Positions 1 to 7,994 of a stretch of DNA of 64,000 bases are shown one piece after another. The first letter of the stretch is position 1; the number at the start of each line of letters is the position of its first letter. The notes beneath the pieces are model-generated. The model was given only the letters and a program-made list of their open reading frames with translations. It was not told the DNA's origin and did no database searches. Made by a program: the position numbers and the translations under genes. Origin of the DNA: an uncultured Bacteroidota bacterium (GTDB lineage Bacteria > Bacteroidota > Bacteroidia > B-17B0 > Aurantibacillaceae); contig CAITNS010000058.1 in NCBI GenBank assembly GCA_903893815.1, forward strand, positions 1 to 64,000, written 5' to 3'.

Positions 1-1179
1 AAACAATTTAACGCTTTACAAAAACTAAAAAAGCAATTAGAAGAACTTACTGCTCAAGAAATACAAGCAAAAAAAGAATTAGATTATTTTCAGTTTCAGT
101 TTAATGAATTAGAAGAAGCCAATTTAAAAGTTGGTGAACAACAACAATTAGAAGAAGAAAGCGAAACCCTAGAAAATGCTGAATTCATAAAAGGTAGTTT
201 AGTGAAATCATCTTTAGCTATTAATGGTGGTGATGAAAACATTGTTTCGGCATTAGCATTAGTAAAACAACAATTGCAATCCGTCTCAAAATTCGGGAAA
301 CAGTTTAACGAATTATTTGAGCGTATCAATTCTGTATCTATTGAATTAAAAGAACTATCCAAAGATATTGATGCTTGCGAGGAAGATGTGGTATACGACA
401 ATTCGCGCTTAGAAGAAGTAAATGCCCAGCTAGATAAATTAAATCGCTTATTAAAAAAACATGGCGTTAATAGTGGAGAAGAACTATTAACTATTAAAAC
501 GGATATTGAAGCCAAGTTGCAACAGTTTTCATCTTTAGAAGTAGCGATTGAAAAAACACAAAAAGAAATTTTCGCATCGGAAAAACAATGTAAAGCTTTA
601 GCCAAAGATTTATCTGATAAGCGACAAAAATCCACCGCTGGTATTGAGCAAAATATTAAAACCATGCTTACCAGCTTATCCATGGCTAATGCGCAATTTA
701 AAATAGAATTTAAACCATTAGATGCATTAACCATTAACGGACAAGATGCTATTTCGTTTTTATTTACGGCTAACAAAGGTGCTGAATTTAAAGAATTACA
801 TAAAACAGCCTCAGGTGGAGAGCTTTCTCGTTTGATGTTATGTTTAAAAGCACTATTAGCAGAACGCACAGCATTACCAACTATTATTTTTGATGAAATA
901 GACACAGGAGTAAGTGGTGATGTAGCCGACAAAATTGGAAACATTTTATTTGCCATGGGTAAAACTATGCAGGTGATTACGATCACCCATTTACCGCAAA
1001 TGGCAAGTAAAGGTGGTAATCATTTATTTGTTTATAAATCAGATTCAAAAGATAAAACGACATCAAGTATTAAAGCATTAAATAAAGAAGAACGTATTGC
1101 AGAAATTGCTAAAATGTTAAGCACAGGTACTCCAACCGAAACTGCTTTAAAAAATGCCAAAGAGTTATTGAATGCTTAA
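1..1179 (+). CDS. recN: DNA repair protein RecN, 3' part (5' end outside window)
   Basis: RecN is an SMC-like ATPase used in double-strand break repair by homologous recombination. The reading frame is open from base 1, so this is the C-terminal ~392 residues of a protein usually near 550. Residues 1 to ~220 (window numbering) are coiled coil rich in Glu, Lys and Gln. The ABC signature follows (SGGELSRLMLCL), then Walker B (TIIFDEIDTGVSGDVADKIG) and the switch histidine segment (VITITHLPQMASKG). The Walker A end lies outside the window. A shorter ATG exists at 202, but coding similarity continues upstream of it. fabI follows after 41 bp and appears to have its own promoter. The family call is very secure. 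Confidence 0.96.
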   Translation, partial: KQFNALQKLKKQLEELTAQEIQAKKELDYFQFQFNELEEANLKVGEQQQLEEESETLENAEFIKGSLVKSSLAINGGDENIVSALALVKQQLQSVSKFGKQFNELFERINSVSIELKELSKDIDACEEDVVYDNSRLEEVNAQLDKLNRLLKKHGVNSGEELLTIKTDIEAKLQQFSSLEVAIEKTQKEIFASEKQCKALAKDLSDKRQKSTAGIEQNIKTMLTSLSMANAQFKIEFKPLDALTINGQDAISFLFTANKGAEFKELHKTASGGELSRLMLCLKALLAERTALPTIIFDEIDTGVSGDVADKIGNILFAMGKTMQVITITHLPQMASKGGNHLFVYKSDSKDKTTSSIKALNKEERIAEIAKMLSTGTPTETALKNAKELLNA

Positions 1180-1195
1180 TTTAAAGCATAATTAG

Positions 1196-1203
1196 TATAT
1201 TTG
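1196..1203 (+). promoter_or_regulatory. Bacteroidota -7 promoter box ahead of fabI
   Basis: TATATTTG matches the Bacteroidota -7 consensus TAnnTTTG and lies 17 bp before the fabI ATG, giving a leader of about 10 nt. No convincing -33 TTTG is seen at the usual spacing, so the call rests on the -7 box and its position. Confidence 0.5.
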
Positions 1204-1220
1204 AACAAAAAATAAATACT

Positions 1221-2033
1221 ATGGCTTACAACTTATTAAAAGGAAAACGCGGAATTATTACAGGTGCATTAGATGAAAATTCTATTGCTTGGAAAGTAGC
1301 ACAAAAATGCCACGAAGAAGGCGCTACATTTACCTTGACAAATGCTCCAATCGCTATGCGTTTAGGAGAAATTAATAAATTATCCGAAGAAACTGGTGCT
1401 AAAATTATTCCAGCTGATGCAACCAATATGGAAGACATTACCAAATTATATACTGAATCTATGGATGTATTAGGTGGTAAAATTGACTTCGTATTACATT
1501 CTATTGGAATGAGTGTGAACATTCGTAAGAATATTCCATATACAGAATTGAATTACGATTTTTATCAAAAAGGAATTGATGTATCTGCTTTATCATTTCA
1601 TAAAATGTTAGCGGCTGCTCATAAATTAGATGCATTAAACGAACATGCTTCTGTTGTAGCGTTATCTTATATTGGTGCTCAACGTACCTATCCATTTTAT
1701 ACAGATATGGCTGACATTAAAGCAATGTTAGAAAGTATTGCTCGTACATTTGGGTACCATTATGGTAAACAAAAGAAAGTACGTATCAATACCATTTCTC
1801 AATCACCAACTAAAACATCAGCTGGTAATGGAATTAAAGGTTTTTCTGACTTTTATGATTTTGCTGATTTGCAATCTCCATTAGGTAATGCAAGTGCTGA
1901 CGATTGTGCTGCATTCACCGTAAGTATGTTTTCTGATTTAACGCGTATGGTTACTATGCAGAATTTATATCATGATGGCGGTTACAGCAACACGGGTATC
2001 AGTACTGAATTATTAGAGAAAATTCAAGGATAA
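1221..2033 (+). CDS. fabI: enoyl-[acyl-carrier-protein] reductase FabI
   Basis: Catalyses the last reductive step of each fatty-acid elongation cycle, trans-2-enoyl-ACP to acyl-ACP, with NAD(P)H in the cytoplasm. The 270-residue length is typical of this short-chain dehydrogenase subgroup. The N-terminal nucleotide-binding segment (GIITGALDENSIAWKVA, residues 11-27) carries the FabI-type spacing. The active site is Tyr150 and Tyr160 with Lys167 (Y-x6-K, YTDMADIK). TISQSPTKTSAGNGIKGF is the substrate-loop region. The start is the only ATG near a well-placed -7 box. It follows recN and precedes the IPExxxVDY gene by 39 bp. That gap begins a strong hairpin that could also affect the fabI mRNA 3' end. 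Confidence 0.96.
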   Translation: MAYNLLKGKRGIITGALDENSIAWKVAQKCHEEGATFTLTNAPIAMRLGEINKLSEETGAKIIPADATNMEDITKLYTESMDVLGGKIDFVLHSIGMSVNIRKNIPYTELNYDFYQKGIDVSALSFHKMLAAAHKLDALNEHASVVALSYIGAQRTYPFYTDMADIKAMLESIARTFGYHYGKQKKVRINTISQSPTKTSAGNGIKGFSDFYDFADLQSPLGNASADDCAAFTVSMFSDLTRMVTMQNLYHDGGYSNTGISTELLEKIQG

Positions 2034-2049
2034 AATAACACAGATATAT

Positions 2050-2113
2050 AAATGCTCTTCAGCTTAAACTAAATGAAAACATACAGTTTAGATATTAATG
2101 CTGAAGAGCATTT
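2050..2113 (+). promoter_or_regulatory. hairpin enclosing the start codon of the IPExxxVDY gene
   Basis: AAATGCTCTTCAGC (2050-2063) and GCTGAAGAGCATTT (2100-2113) are a perfect 14-bp inverted repeat. Inside it TAAACT (2065-2070) pairs with AGTTTA (2085-2090). The ATG of the downstream gene (2073-2075) lies in the apical loop, and the right arm is coding (residues 10-14). This geometry suggests translational control or mRNA processing; function is inferred. Confidence 0.55.
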
Positions 2114-2570
2114 TGATTTTGATATCTTTTCGATTACTTGTACCGAAAGCATTTACAGAGTGGTACACGAATTAAATCAAGCTTTAAATATTGATTTACA
2201 ACTCAACGACTTATTAGATTTTACGCATAAAGAAGGCGAAGATTTTTATTTTCCCCTTTATGGTTTTATACACGACGAATTAAATATTGAATTTAATTTA
2301 TTGCCTAATCAAACTTCTTTTCAACCCAAGAAAGAAGATGCCCAACCAAAAGAATTAGATTTATTTGCAGGCGATATAGAACAAACTACGAAGCTATTGC
2401 CTGAATTAGAAAATTCAGATTATTTTTTAATTATTAAAGGCGACAACCGTTATTTACACAATCACACTATTTTTGAAGCCATTAAATTAAACCCTGCTTT
2501 TATTATTGTGCACGAAATTTTTGTGGAAGACTTAAAAGATAAAAAGGCAAAGGGTAATTTATTGTTTTAG
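2073..2570 (+). CDS. IPExxxVDY family protein
   Basis: A small, acidic, cytoplasmic protein (165 aa) of a Bacteroidota-restricted family of unknown function. It has no signal peptide or membrane segment. The recognisable features are the N-terminal YSLDINAEEHFDFDIFSI region, a FYFPLYGFIHDELNIEFNLL core and the C-terminal DYFLIIKGDNRY segment. The start codon sits inside a perfect 14-bp-stem hairpin at 2050-2113. Its 3' end overlaps by 12 bp the convergent broken CBU_0592-type gene on the other strand. Members are often found near fatty-acid or pyruvate kinase genes in this phylum; here fabI is upstream. The family name rests on recall of sequence pattern; biochemical role is unknown. Confidence 0.8.
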   Translation: MKTYSLDINAEEHFDFDIFSITCTESIYRVVHELNQALNIDLQLNDLLDFTHKEGEDFYFPLYGFIHDELNIEFNLLPNQTSFQPKKEDAQPKELDLFAGDIEQTTKLLPELENSDYFLIIKGDNRYLHNHTIFEAIKLNPAFIIVHEIFVEDLKDKKAKGNLLF

Positions 2571-2795
2571 TGATTTTATCAATCCAAACAAAGCCACGAC
2601 ACTCCAAGTGCCTTCTAAAATAATAAAAGGTAAAGAGTTAAGCAATACGCTTCCATAGCAAGCAAAGGCGCCTCCAACTATATTTAATACAAAATATAAC
2701 TTACTATTATCAGATACTTACTTAAAGGTATTTAAGAAAAATGCCAAAAGAATCAATGAAACTCCTATTGTACTTACTATATCTGTATAGCTCAT
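2559..2795 (-). pseudogene. CBU_0592-type small membrane protein gene with one in-frame stop
   Basis: Reading the minus strand from ATG at 2795 gives MSYTDIVSTIGVSLILLAFF, then TAA at 2718-2720, then in the same frame another ~52 codons including VSDNSKLYFVLNIVGGAFAC and FIILEGTWSVVALFGLIK. The total is 78 sense codons, the size of the two- or three-helix CBU_0592 family. At the stop a lysine codon (AAA) would be expected, so a single A-to-T change explains the break. Its ATG overlaps the aroA stop (ATGA, 2792-2795), which suggests translational coupling. It could be a true nonsense mutation, a sequencing error, or readthrough. Confidence 0.75.
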
Positions 2796-4033
2796 ATTGA
2801 AATTTGATTAATTCCAATAGATTTTAAATGTTCCCAAAATAATGGGTAAGATTTTGAAACCACATTGGCGTCTTCAATAATTACCTCATCTAACAACACG
2901 CTTAATGTAGCAAAACTCATAGCCATACGGTGATCATTGTAGGCAGCAATAGAAACGTTTGAGTTGTTTAAACTCTTTGTTACTAGCCATTGAATAGAAT
3001 TATCAGAAACAACTAATTCAATACCGAATTTCGCGAATTCATTTTTTAAAGCCACAATTCTATCGGTTTCTTTTACTTTTAAAGTTTGAAGTCCGGTAAA
3101 TGTAAATGAAATTTGTAAACCAACACTTGTGCACACTACTGTTTGTGTTATATCTGGACATTCAATAAAACTGTACTCTAATTCCGATTTTAAAACTGTA
3201 GTAGATTTAGTAATAGTAATTTCGTTTTCTGAATAAGAGGTCGTTACTCCAAAATTTTTATAAATCTCCGCACAAACAGAATCGGCTTGCAAACTCTTTT
3301 GAAACAAACCATTAATAGGCAAGGATGTATTTAATTTTGATAGTGCCACGATACTATAATAATAAGAGGCAGCGCTCCAATCACTTTCCACCAAAAATTC
3401 TTTTTTAGTGTAAGTATAAGGAACAGGTTGAACGCATATTTCATGATCTTTCCAAATGACTGATGCTCCAAATTCTTTCATCAACTCAATCGTCATGTTC
3501 ACATAAGGCTTAGAAACTAAATCACCAATAATGGTGAGTTCCAATCCATTAGTATAATAAGGAGCAACTAATAATAAAGCAGTAATAAACTGACTACTCA
3601 CACTACCACTAATTTCTACATTGCCGCCACTTAATTGTTTTCCGCTAATCAATAATGGAGGATACCCTTCTTTATTTTTGTAGCTAATATCAGCGCCTAA
3701 GGTTTTTAAAACTTCTACTAAATCTTTTACAGGACGTTGTTGCAATCTATCAGAACCTGTTAATTCATAACTCCCATTTTTTAAAGACAAAAATGCTGTT
3801 AAAAACCGCATGTCTGTTCCTGCATGTCCAACATTAATAAGGTTTGAGTTTTTGTAATGCTCCAACGCCTCATTTAAATGCTTCGTATCATCTGAATCGG
3901 AACTATTCTTAATTTCAAAATCCAAACCTGATAAGGCTTTAATAATTAAGATACGATTACTAATGCTTTTAGAGCCAGGTAAATGAATGGTAGTATGATT
4001 TATACTTGAAGCCTTATGTAATTTTAAGTTCAT
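2792..4033 (-). CDS. aroA: 3-phosphoshikimate 1-carboxyvinyltransferase (EPSP synthase)
   Basis: Condenses shikimate-3-phosphate with phosphoenolpyruvate in the chorismate pathway. The 413-residue length is normal for Bacteroidota AroA. Visible motifs are LPGSKSISNR near the N terminus, the modified inhibitor-binding loop GHAGTDMRFLTAFL, the GSVSSQFITALLL segment, ESDWSAASYYYS, KETDRIVALKNEFAKFG and NDHRMAMSFA. It starts 3 bp after the stop of an outer-membrane barrel gene and its TGA overlaps the ATG of the broken CBU_0592-type gene, so the three were probably co-transcribed. The pairing with a barrel gene is recurrent in this phylum by recollection, but no functional link is known. Confidence 0.95.
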   Translation of the reverse strand: MNLKLHKASSINHTTIHLPGSKSISNRILIIKALSGLDFEIKNSSDSDDTKHLNEALEHYKNSNLINVGHAGTDMRFLTAFLSLKNGSYELTGSDRLQQRPVKDLVEVLKTLGADISYKNKEGYPPLLISGKQLSGGNVEISGSVSSQFITALLLVAPYYTNGLELTIIGDLVSKPYVNMTIELMKEFGASVIWKDHEICVQPVPYTYTKKEFLVESDWSAASYYYSIVALSKLNTSLPINGLFQKSLQADSVCAEIYKNFGVTTSYSENEITITKSTTVLKSELEYSFIECPDITQTVVCTSVGLQISFTFTGLQTLKVKETDRIVALKNEFAKFGIELVVSDNSIQWLVTKSLNNSNVSIAAYNDHRMAMSFATLSVLLDEVIIEDANVVSKSYPLFWEHLKSIGINQISI

Positions 4034-4036
4034 AAA

Positions 4037-4792
4037 CTAAATTTTAAAGCCAACGGTTAGCATAATAAAATGACTATTTGTAAACATACTACTTGGCGCA
4101 AAGGATTCATTAAAATAAAATGGTGATAAGCCATATCTAAATTGTATTTCGGCATATACTGCATTATGCATTAAGGTGGTATTTTTTTGAAAACCTGCAC
4201 CAATATTAAAAAAAGAGCTGTTTACAGGATTAAAAGCAGGGCTTTTAAATTTTAATGGCTCTCGCTGATTAACTAATTCATTGCCGTTTTCGGATACTTT
4301 CAAATTACTTTCAATCAACCATCTATAGCAATAGCCTGCAAAAATATAACTCGAAAAAATAGTATTCGTTTCTTTCTGAAAAGAGTGTTTTAATTGAATG
4401 GGGAAATCCACTTCATGAATAGTTAAACTATATTTATATCTTAATCTATCGGCAGTATATAATTGTAAACTATCGCTATAAAAATAATAAGAGTTAAAAT
4501 TAAGAGCATGAAACATATACTCTGCTCCTATCATCAAAAAATCTTTATTGTTTCTATCTAAACGAATTTCTTCCTTTAAAGAAATATTAAAGGCCATTTT
4601 TGGTCGAGTATCTGCAGTATGGTTTTTATTAGTTTTATACAACCCAATAACTGGAGAAATACCAATACGAGTTTTAACTCTAGGATTTTTACGAGAATTA
4701 CGTAGCCTTTTACCTCCGTCTTCTTGTGCCGAACCTACAAGAAAAGTGAAAGCAAATAAAATGGTAATCAAATATTTAACTTGGTAAATCAA
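4037..4792 (-). CDS. outer-membrane beta-barrel protein (PorT-like)
   Basis: A 251-residue secreted protein with an N-terminal hydrophobic signal (ITILFAFTFLVGSAQ, cleavage after GSA likely). A basic stretch follows, then alternating hydrophobic strands ending in LTVGFKI, as expected for an outer-membrane barrel. Strand-like repeats (GISPVIGLYKTN, SLTIHEVDFPIQLKH, NIGAGFQKN, AEIQFRYGLSPF) resemble the PorT family associated with type IX secretion, but similarity is at fold level and the PorT name is not certain. No ATG exists at the 5' end; translation must start at TTG (4792) or the TTG at 4771. A TATATTTA box lies only a few bases upstream. aroA follows after 3 bp. Confidence 0.7.
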   Translation of the reverse strand: MIYQVKYLITILFAFTFLVGSAQEDGGKRLRNSRKNPRVKTRIGISPVIGLYKTNKNHTADTRPKMAFNISLKEEIRLDRNNKDFLMIGAEYMFHALNFNSYYFYSDSLQLYTADRLRYKYSLTIHEVDFPIQLKHSFQKETNTIFSSYIFAGYCYRWLIESNLKVSENGNELVNQREPLKFKSPAFNPVNSSFFNIGAGFQKNTTLMHNAVYAEIQFRYGLSPFYFNESFAPSSMFTNSHFIMLTVGFKI

Positions 4793-4825
4793 GGTATAAA
4801 TATACGAATCAAAAACAATTAAAAC

Positions 4826-4845
4826 AGAACGCAGATATAGCTGAT
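4826..4845 (+). repeat. solo half-copy of the GAACGCAGAT intergenic repeat
   Basis: AGAACGCAGATATAGCTGAT matches the terminal arm of the dispersed inverted-repeat family seen at 15841, 40026 and 44911. No opposite arm is found in this 95-bp gap, so it is a solo end. Confidence 0.5.
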
Positions 4846-4887
4846 GTCTATGGTTAATTATGCTTTTTTGAAAAAATGTAAATTATA

Positions 4888-5403
4888 CTATTTTATAGAG
4901 GGCGCTTTATACAAAGGCACTGTACTGCATGGCTCACCATACATAATAGATTTTGCAAAAGGTCTTAGTCCTCGAACTAATTCAACATACGCATTTGTAG
5001 ATACTGGCAAATTACTACAACCTTTAATCACCACGCGTTTATCTTGATAATCGGAATATGTAATTGAATGTAAAACCTCACTAAACAAAATTGCTTCTAA
5101 GGTTTCTAAATTTCCAAACACTATCTTTTTAGCAAAAGGTTCTAAGGCAATACTCACCAACATATAAGCCCAAGTTGGCACGACTGCATCAGTGGTACAA
5201 GTAATTGCTACCATCTTATCTTGGTAAGAAGACCAATCATGTTGCTTGATAAACTCTCTAAAATCTTTTTCCTTTAAAATTAATTCGTGAAATAACAAAG
5301 GCTTTATATCAAACAGCACGCGTTCTCCTTTTGGATAAAACTCTTCCAAATCAATGGTAATTAAACCACTATTAGCTACTTTATTTAAGATTTCGTCTGA
5401 CAT
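4888..5403 (-). CDS. DUF2480 family protein
   Basis: A 171-residue cytoplasmic protein of a Bacteroidota family without an assigned function. It is recognised by the conserved run NKVANSGLITIDLEEFYPKG near the N terminus, the segment KEKDFREFIKQHDWSSYQDK, the central VPTWAYMLVSIALEPFAK and the C-terminal RVVIKGCSNLPVSTNAYVEL with SIMYGEPCSTVPLYK. Two conserved cysteines (in IKGCSN and GEPCST) are the most obvious candidate functional residues. It starts 4 bp after the MIP18-type Fe-S assembly gene; this pairing is common in the phylum and hints at a role near Fe-S maturation, but that is inference. Confidence 0.85.
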   Translation of the reverse strand: MSDEILNKVANSGLITIDLEEFYPKGERVLFDIKPLLFHELILKEKDFREFIKQHDWSSYQDKMVAITCTTDAVVPTWAYMLVSIALEPFAKKIVFGNLETLEAILFSEVLHSITYSDYQDKRVVIKGCSNLPVSTNAYVELVRGLRPFAKSIMYGEPCSTVPLYKAPSIK

Positions 5404-5407
5404 ATTG

Positions 5408-5737
5408 TTACATAAATCCTAACTCTAACTGAGCCACTTCACTCATCATATCTTTGGTCCAAGTTGGCTCAAAGGTTAAAGTTAAAACTGCTGATTTAAT
5501 TCCTTGTACTAACTTTAATTTATTTTCTACTTCGGCAGGTAACGTTTCGGCAACCGGGCAATTTGGCGAAGTTAATGTCATGGTGATTTTTAATTCGCTT
5601 TCATCATTTAAATCTAATTCATAAATCAATCCCAGCTCCCAAATATCCACAGGTATTTCGGGGTCGTAACAGGTTTTGATCTCATCAATTACCCGTTGCA
5701 TTAATTCTGTGTTCTTTGTAATTATTATGGCGCTCAT
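5408..5737 (-). CDS. MIP18/DUF59-type Fe-S cluster assembly factor
   Basis: A 109-residue single-domain protein of the MIP18/DUF59 (PF01883) family, which helps mature Fe-S proteins. The family pattern is clear: CYDPEIPVDIWELGLIYELD, the LTSPNCPVAETLPAEVENKL segment with the reactive cysteine, and the C-terminal FEPTWTKDMMSEVAQLELG. In Bacteroidota this gene often belongs to the SUF set as a SufT-like factor; the rest of SUF is not adjacent here, although sufE lies at 42.2 kb. It sits between the DUF1571 gene (28 bp upstream) and DUF2480 (4 bp downstream) in an apparent operon. Confidence 0.88.
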   Translation of the reverse strand: MSAIIITKNTELMQRVIDEIKTCYDPEIPVDIWELGLIYELDLNDESELKITMTLTSPNCPVAETLPAEVENKLKLVQGIKSAVLTLTFEPTWTKDMMSEVAQLELGFM

Positions 5738-5765
5738 GATTTAGAAAAATCTAAAATGAAATTAA

Positions 5766-6626
5766 TTAAAATTTATAGTCTTTATAAGTTTTTGTAAACT
5801 CAGCATCATCAATCTTTGGATTTACTTGTAAAAAATGATAATCATATTGTTCAAATAATCCTTTATCATCTAATATTTTTATACTGATTGGCAAAAAGTA
5901 CAATTGATCAATATATAGTGTAACGTGCTTTGCGTAGGCGTTTGGCACTTTTAACTTTTGTCCTTTTTTTAATATGTCAAAATAATCATTCAATTTAGGA
6001 TTCACTTCCAAAATCATATATTCACTAATATGCAATTTACGCGCAATGGAAGTAATGCTTTCGTTATCACCAACGGTGTAGGTTTCGTAAGCAAAATCTT
6101 TATTATCAATAATAACTTTGTAGCATGGTCTGTTATTAATTCTTTCTTCTGCTGCTAAAGACACATAATCATCAAACTTATCACCATATTTTAATGCAAT
6201 GTATTCAATCACACTTCCAAAATAATCAACTCCCATTTCGTTTAAGGTGTGATGTTGATCTTGGCGCATTAAATAACCTAAAGGATCTAAACTTAAATTA
6301 ACGTAAGGAAATGAATTTGGTTTCACATACGCTTTATTGTTGTTCCAACCAGTAACCCATAAAAGCTCAATTCCCTTTATATATAAATAAATTTTACGTG
6401 GCTTTCTGCTTAATTTAACAGAGGACTCATAATGATTAAATCCTTTTTTTCCACGTTCTACTATTTTTAAACTATACTTCAATCTTTCCAAATCTTGAAT
6501 AGATTTAATCATTTTAAAAATAACCTCTTTGGAGGTTGGCGATGTTGTTTTTTGTGCAAAGGAAGCACTCGCAAAAAAGAAACACCAGCAAATGGATATA
6601 TATATGAGAACACGAGTTTTAAACAT
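5766..6626 (-). CDS. secreted DUF1571-type protein with internal LysM domain
   Basis: A 286-residue exported protein. Residues 1-25 are a signal peptide (cleavage near SFA-Q). Residues ~30-175 form the DUF1571-like domain (IQDLERLKYSLKIVERG, ESSVKLSRKPRKIYLYIKG, NPLGY-like SLDPLGYLMRQDQHHTLNEM). Residues ~182-228 are a LysM repeat (YTVGDNESITSIARKLHIS to KKGQKLKVP), inserted before a last DUF1571-like piece (YIDQLYFLPISIKILDDKG). LysM predicts peptidoglycan binding, so a periplasmic or lipoprotein-sorting-related job is likely but unproven. A TACCTTTA box at 6640-6633 lies 7 bp before the ATG. It probably leads the operon with the MIP18-type and DUF2480 genes. Confidence 0.75.
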   Translation of the reverse strand: MFKTRVLIYISICWCFFFASASFAQKTTSPTSKEVIFKMIKSIQDLERLKYSLKIVERGKKGFNHYESSVKLSRKPRKIYLYIKGIELLWVTGWNNNKAYVKPNSFPYVNLSLDPLGYLMRQDQHHTLNEMGVDYFGSVIEYIALKYGDKFDDYVSLAAEERINNRPCYKVIIDNKDFAYETYTVGDNESITSIARKLHISEYMILEVNPKLNDYFDILKKGQKLKVPNAYAKHVTLYIDQLYFLPISIKILDDKGLFEQYDYHFLQVNPKIDDAEFTKTYKDYKF

Positions 6627-6896
6627 GGAATGTAAAGGTAAAATAATCTTTAATAATATTAAACCAATTTAAAACATATCTAAATAAATAACAGCCTGTT
6701 TAACAATAATTTAGCGTTTTTAAATAGATATTTAAATGGTCTACTTTATTAAAACAACAAATAAATTAAAATATTAAGAAGATGTGTGTAAAATGTTCAT
6801 TTCTATTAACAATTCTTAATCGTTTGGTAATTAATAGATTAGTATAAAAGCCTTCTTTTTACTAAGTTTATAGGTAAATAGCTGTTAAAAAAACAG

Positions 6897-6904
6897 TAAT
6901 TTCG
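6897..6904 (+). promoter_or_regulatory. probable -7 box (TAATTTCG) ahead of the HU-SPOR gene
   Basis: TAATTTCG, one mismatch from TAnnTTTG, lies 10 bp before the ATG at 6915. The 288-bp gap 6627-6914 is otherwise AT-rich with no ORF, and serves as the divergent promoter region for the HU-SPOR gene and the DUF1571-type gene. Confidence 0.35.
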
Positions 6905-6914
6905 AGATCCAATA

Positions 6915-7994
6915 ATGCTACACTATACTCAAATAACTCATTTAATTGCTGAACTTTTGTTTAAGCATGATTGTGTTATTGTACCAAATTTTGGTGGTTT
7001 TGTAGCTAGAAACTACAATTCAAATTTTAGCAAAGGAAGTAATGTGCTTTACCCTCAATCAAAACACATTCTTTTCAATAAAAATCTAATTCATAATGAT
7101 GGCTTATTGATTTCTGCATTCATGCAAAAAACCGATATGCCGCTTACCGATGCTACTAAACAAATTGAAGATTATAAAGATTATGTTCAATCTTTATTAT
7201 CAGTCAAAAAACGTTTTGAGCTTGATAATATTGGCCTACTATATATTGATGCGGAAAACAGCTTACGTTTTGAAGCGAAAACAGATGTTAACTTTTTATT
7301 AGAGTCTTTTGGTTTTGAACCTGTAATTGCTAATGAGTTAGTAATTGAACCTGAAAAACAAATTAGTGTTAAACAGTTTGAAGACAGGAAAATTGTAGTT
7401 GAAACAATTATTTCAAAGAAAAGATCGTATGCTAAAATAGCAACCTTAGCTATTGGAATACCAGTAACCTTAGCATTTTTGTTATTTGCAGCTTATTCAA
7501 AACCGATGAAACCTTTATTAGAATCTTCTTTTAATCCGTTTTATACTCCAGAAAAAACATATACACCCAATACATTAAAAACTAATAAAGCAATTTTCAT
7601 TCCTTCAGTACAAAAACCATCCTTGTTAGTTGACGCTAATGGCTTTGCAACTTTTAAATTATCCGAATCGGGTAATGTGTTAGTTGCAAGTGTTAATGAT
7701 AGTGTTGCTAAAACAGACAAAACAACAGTTATTAAACCGTTATATGTTTCAACTAATAAACGCTCTTTTGATGGAAAATATCAAGTAGTAGTTGGTTGTT
7801 TTGGTGTAGAAGAAAATGCAGAAAAATTAGTAAAAGAGCTTGAACATAAAAATGTAAGCGCTGGTATTAGCGGCGTTAATAGTAGAGGCTTGCACGTTGT
7901 AAGTTGCGGCGGTTTTAATTCGAAAGAAGAAGCTACAAATTTGTTATTATCAGTGAAAACTGAATTCCCAAATGCTTGGGTAATGTCTAAATAA
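6915..7994 (+). CDS. CCDC81-type HU domain protein with SPOR domain
   Basis: A 359-residue inner-membrane protein. Residues 1-130 hold the two tandem HU-like modules of the CCDC81-type prokaryotic family (VIVPNFGGFVARNYNS; HNDGLLISAFMQK; NIGLLYIDAENSLRFEA). A single membrane helix lies at ~173-195, then a low-complexity linker, then a C-terminal SPOR domain (~285-359, YQVVVGCFGVEENAEKLVKE to GGFNSKEEATNLLLSVK) expected to bind denuded septal glycan. The layout places the HU module in the cytoplasm and SPOR in the periplasm, suggesting a link between nucleoid or a cytosolic partner and the division septum; this is inference. The last 8 bp overlap the convergent lipoprotein gene. Confidence 0.85.
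   Translation: MLHYTQITHLIAELLFKHDCVIVPNFGGFVARNYNSNFSKGSNVLYPQSKHILFNKNLIHNDGLLISAFMQKTDMPLTDATKQIEDYKDYVQSLLSVKKRFELDNIGLLYIDAENSLRFEAKTDVNFLLESFGFEPVIANELVIEPEKQISVKQFEDRKIVVETIISKKRSYAKIATLAIGIPVTLAFLLFAAYSKPMKPLLESSFNPFYTPEKTYTPNTLKTNKAIFIPSVQKPSLLVDANGFATFKLSESGNVLVASVNDSVAKTDKTTVIKPLYVSTNKRSFDGKYQVVVGCFGVEENAEKLVKELEHKNVSAGISGVNSRGLHVVSCGGFNSKEEATNLLLSVKTEFPNAWVMSK

Noticed and set aside
96-986. 296-residue minus-strand ORF across recN
   Set aside because: Antisense shadow of a strongly conserved gene; low-complexity Ser/Leu/Asn sequence with no motif.
4844-5047. 67-residue plus-strand ORF over the DUF2480 gene 3' end
   Set aside because: Mostly antisense to a conserved coding region; no start signal or family pattern.
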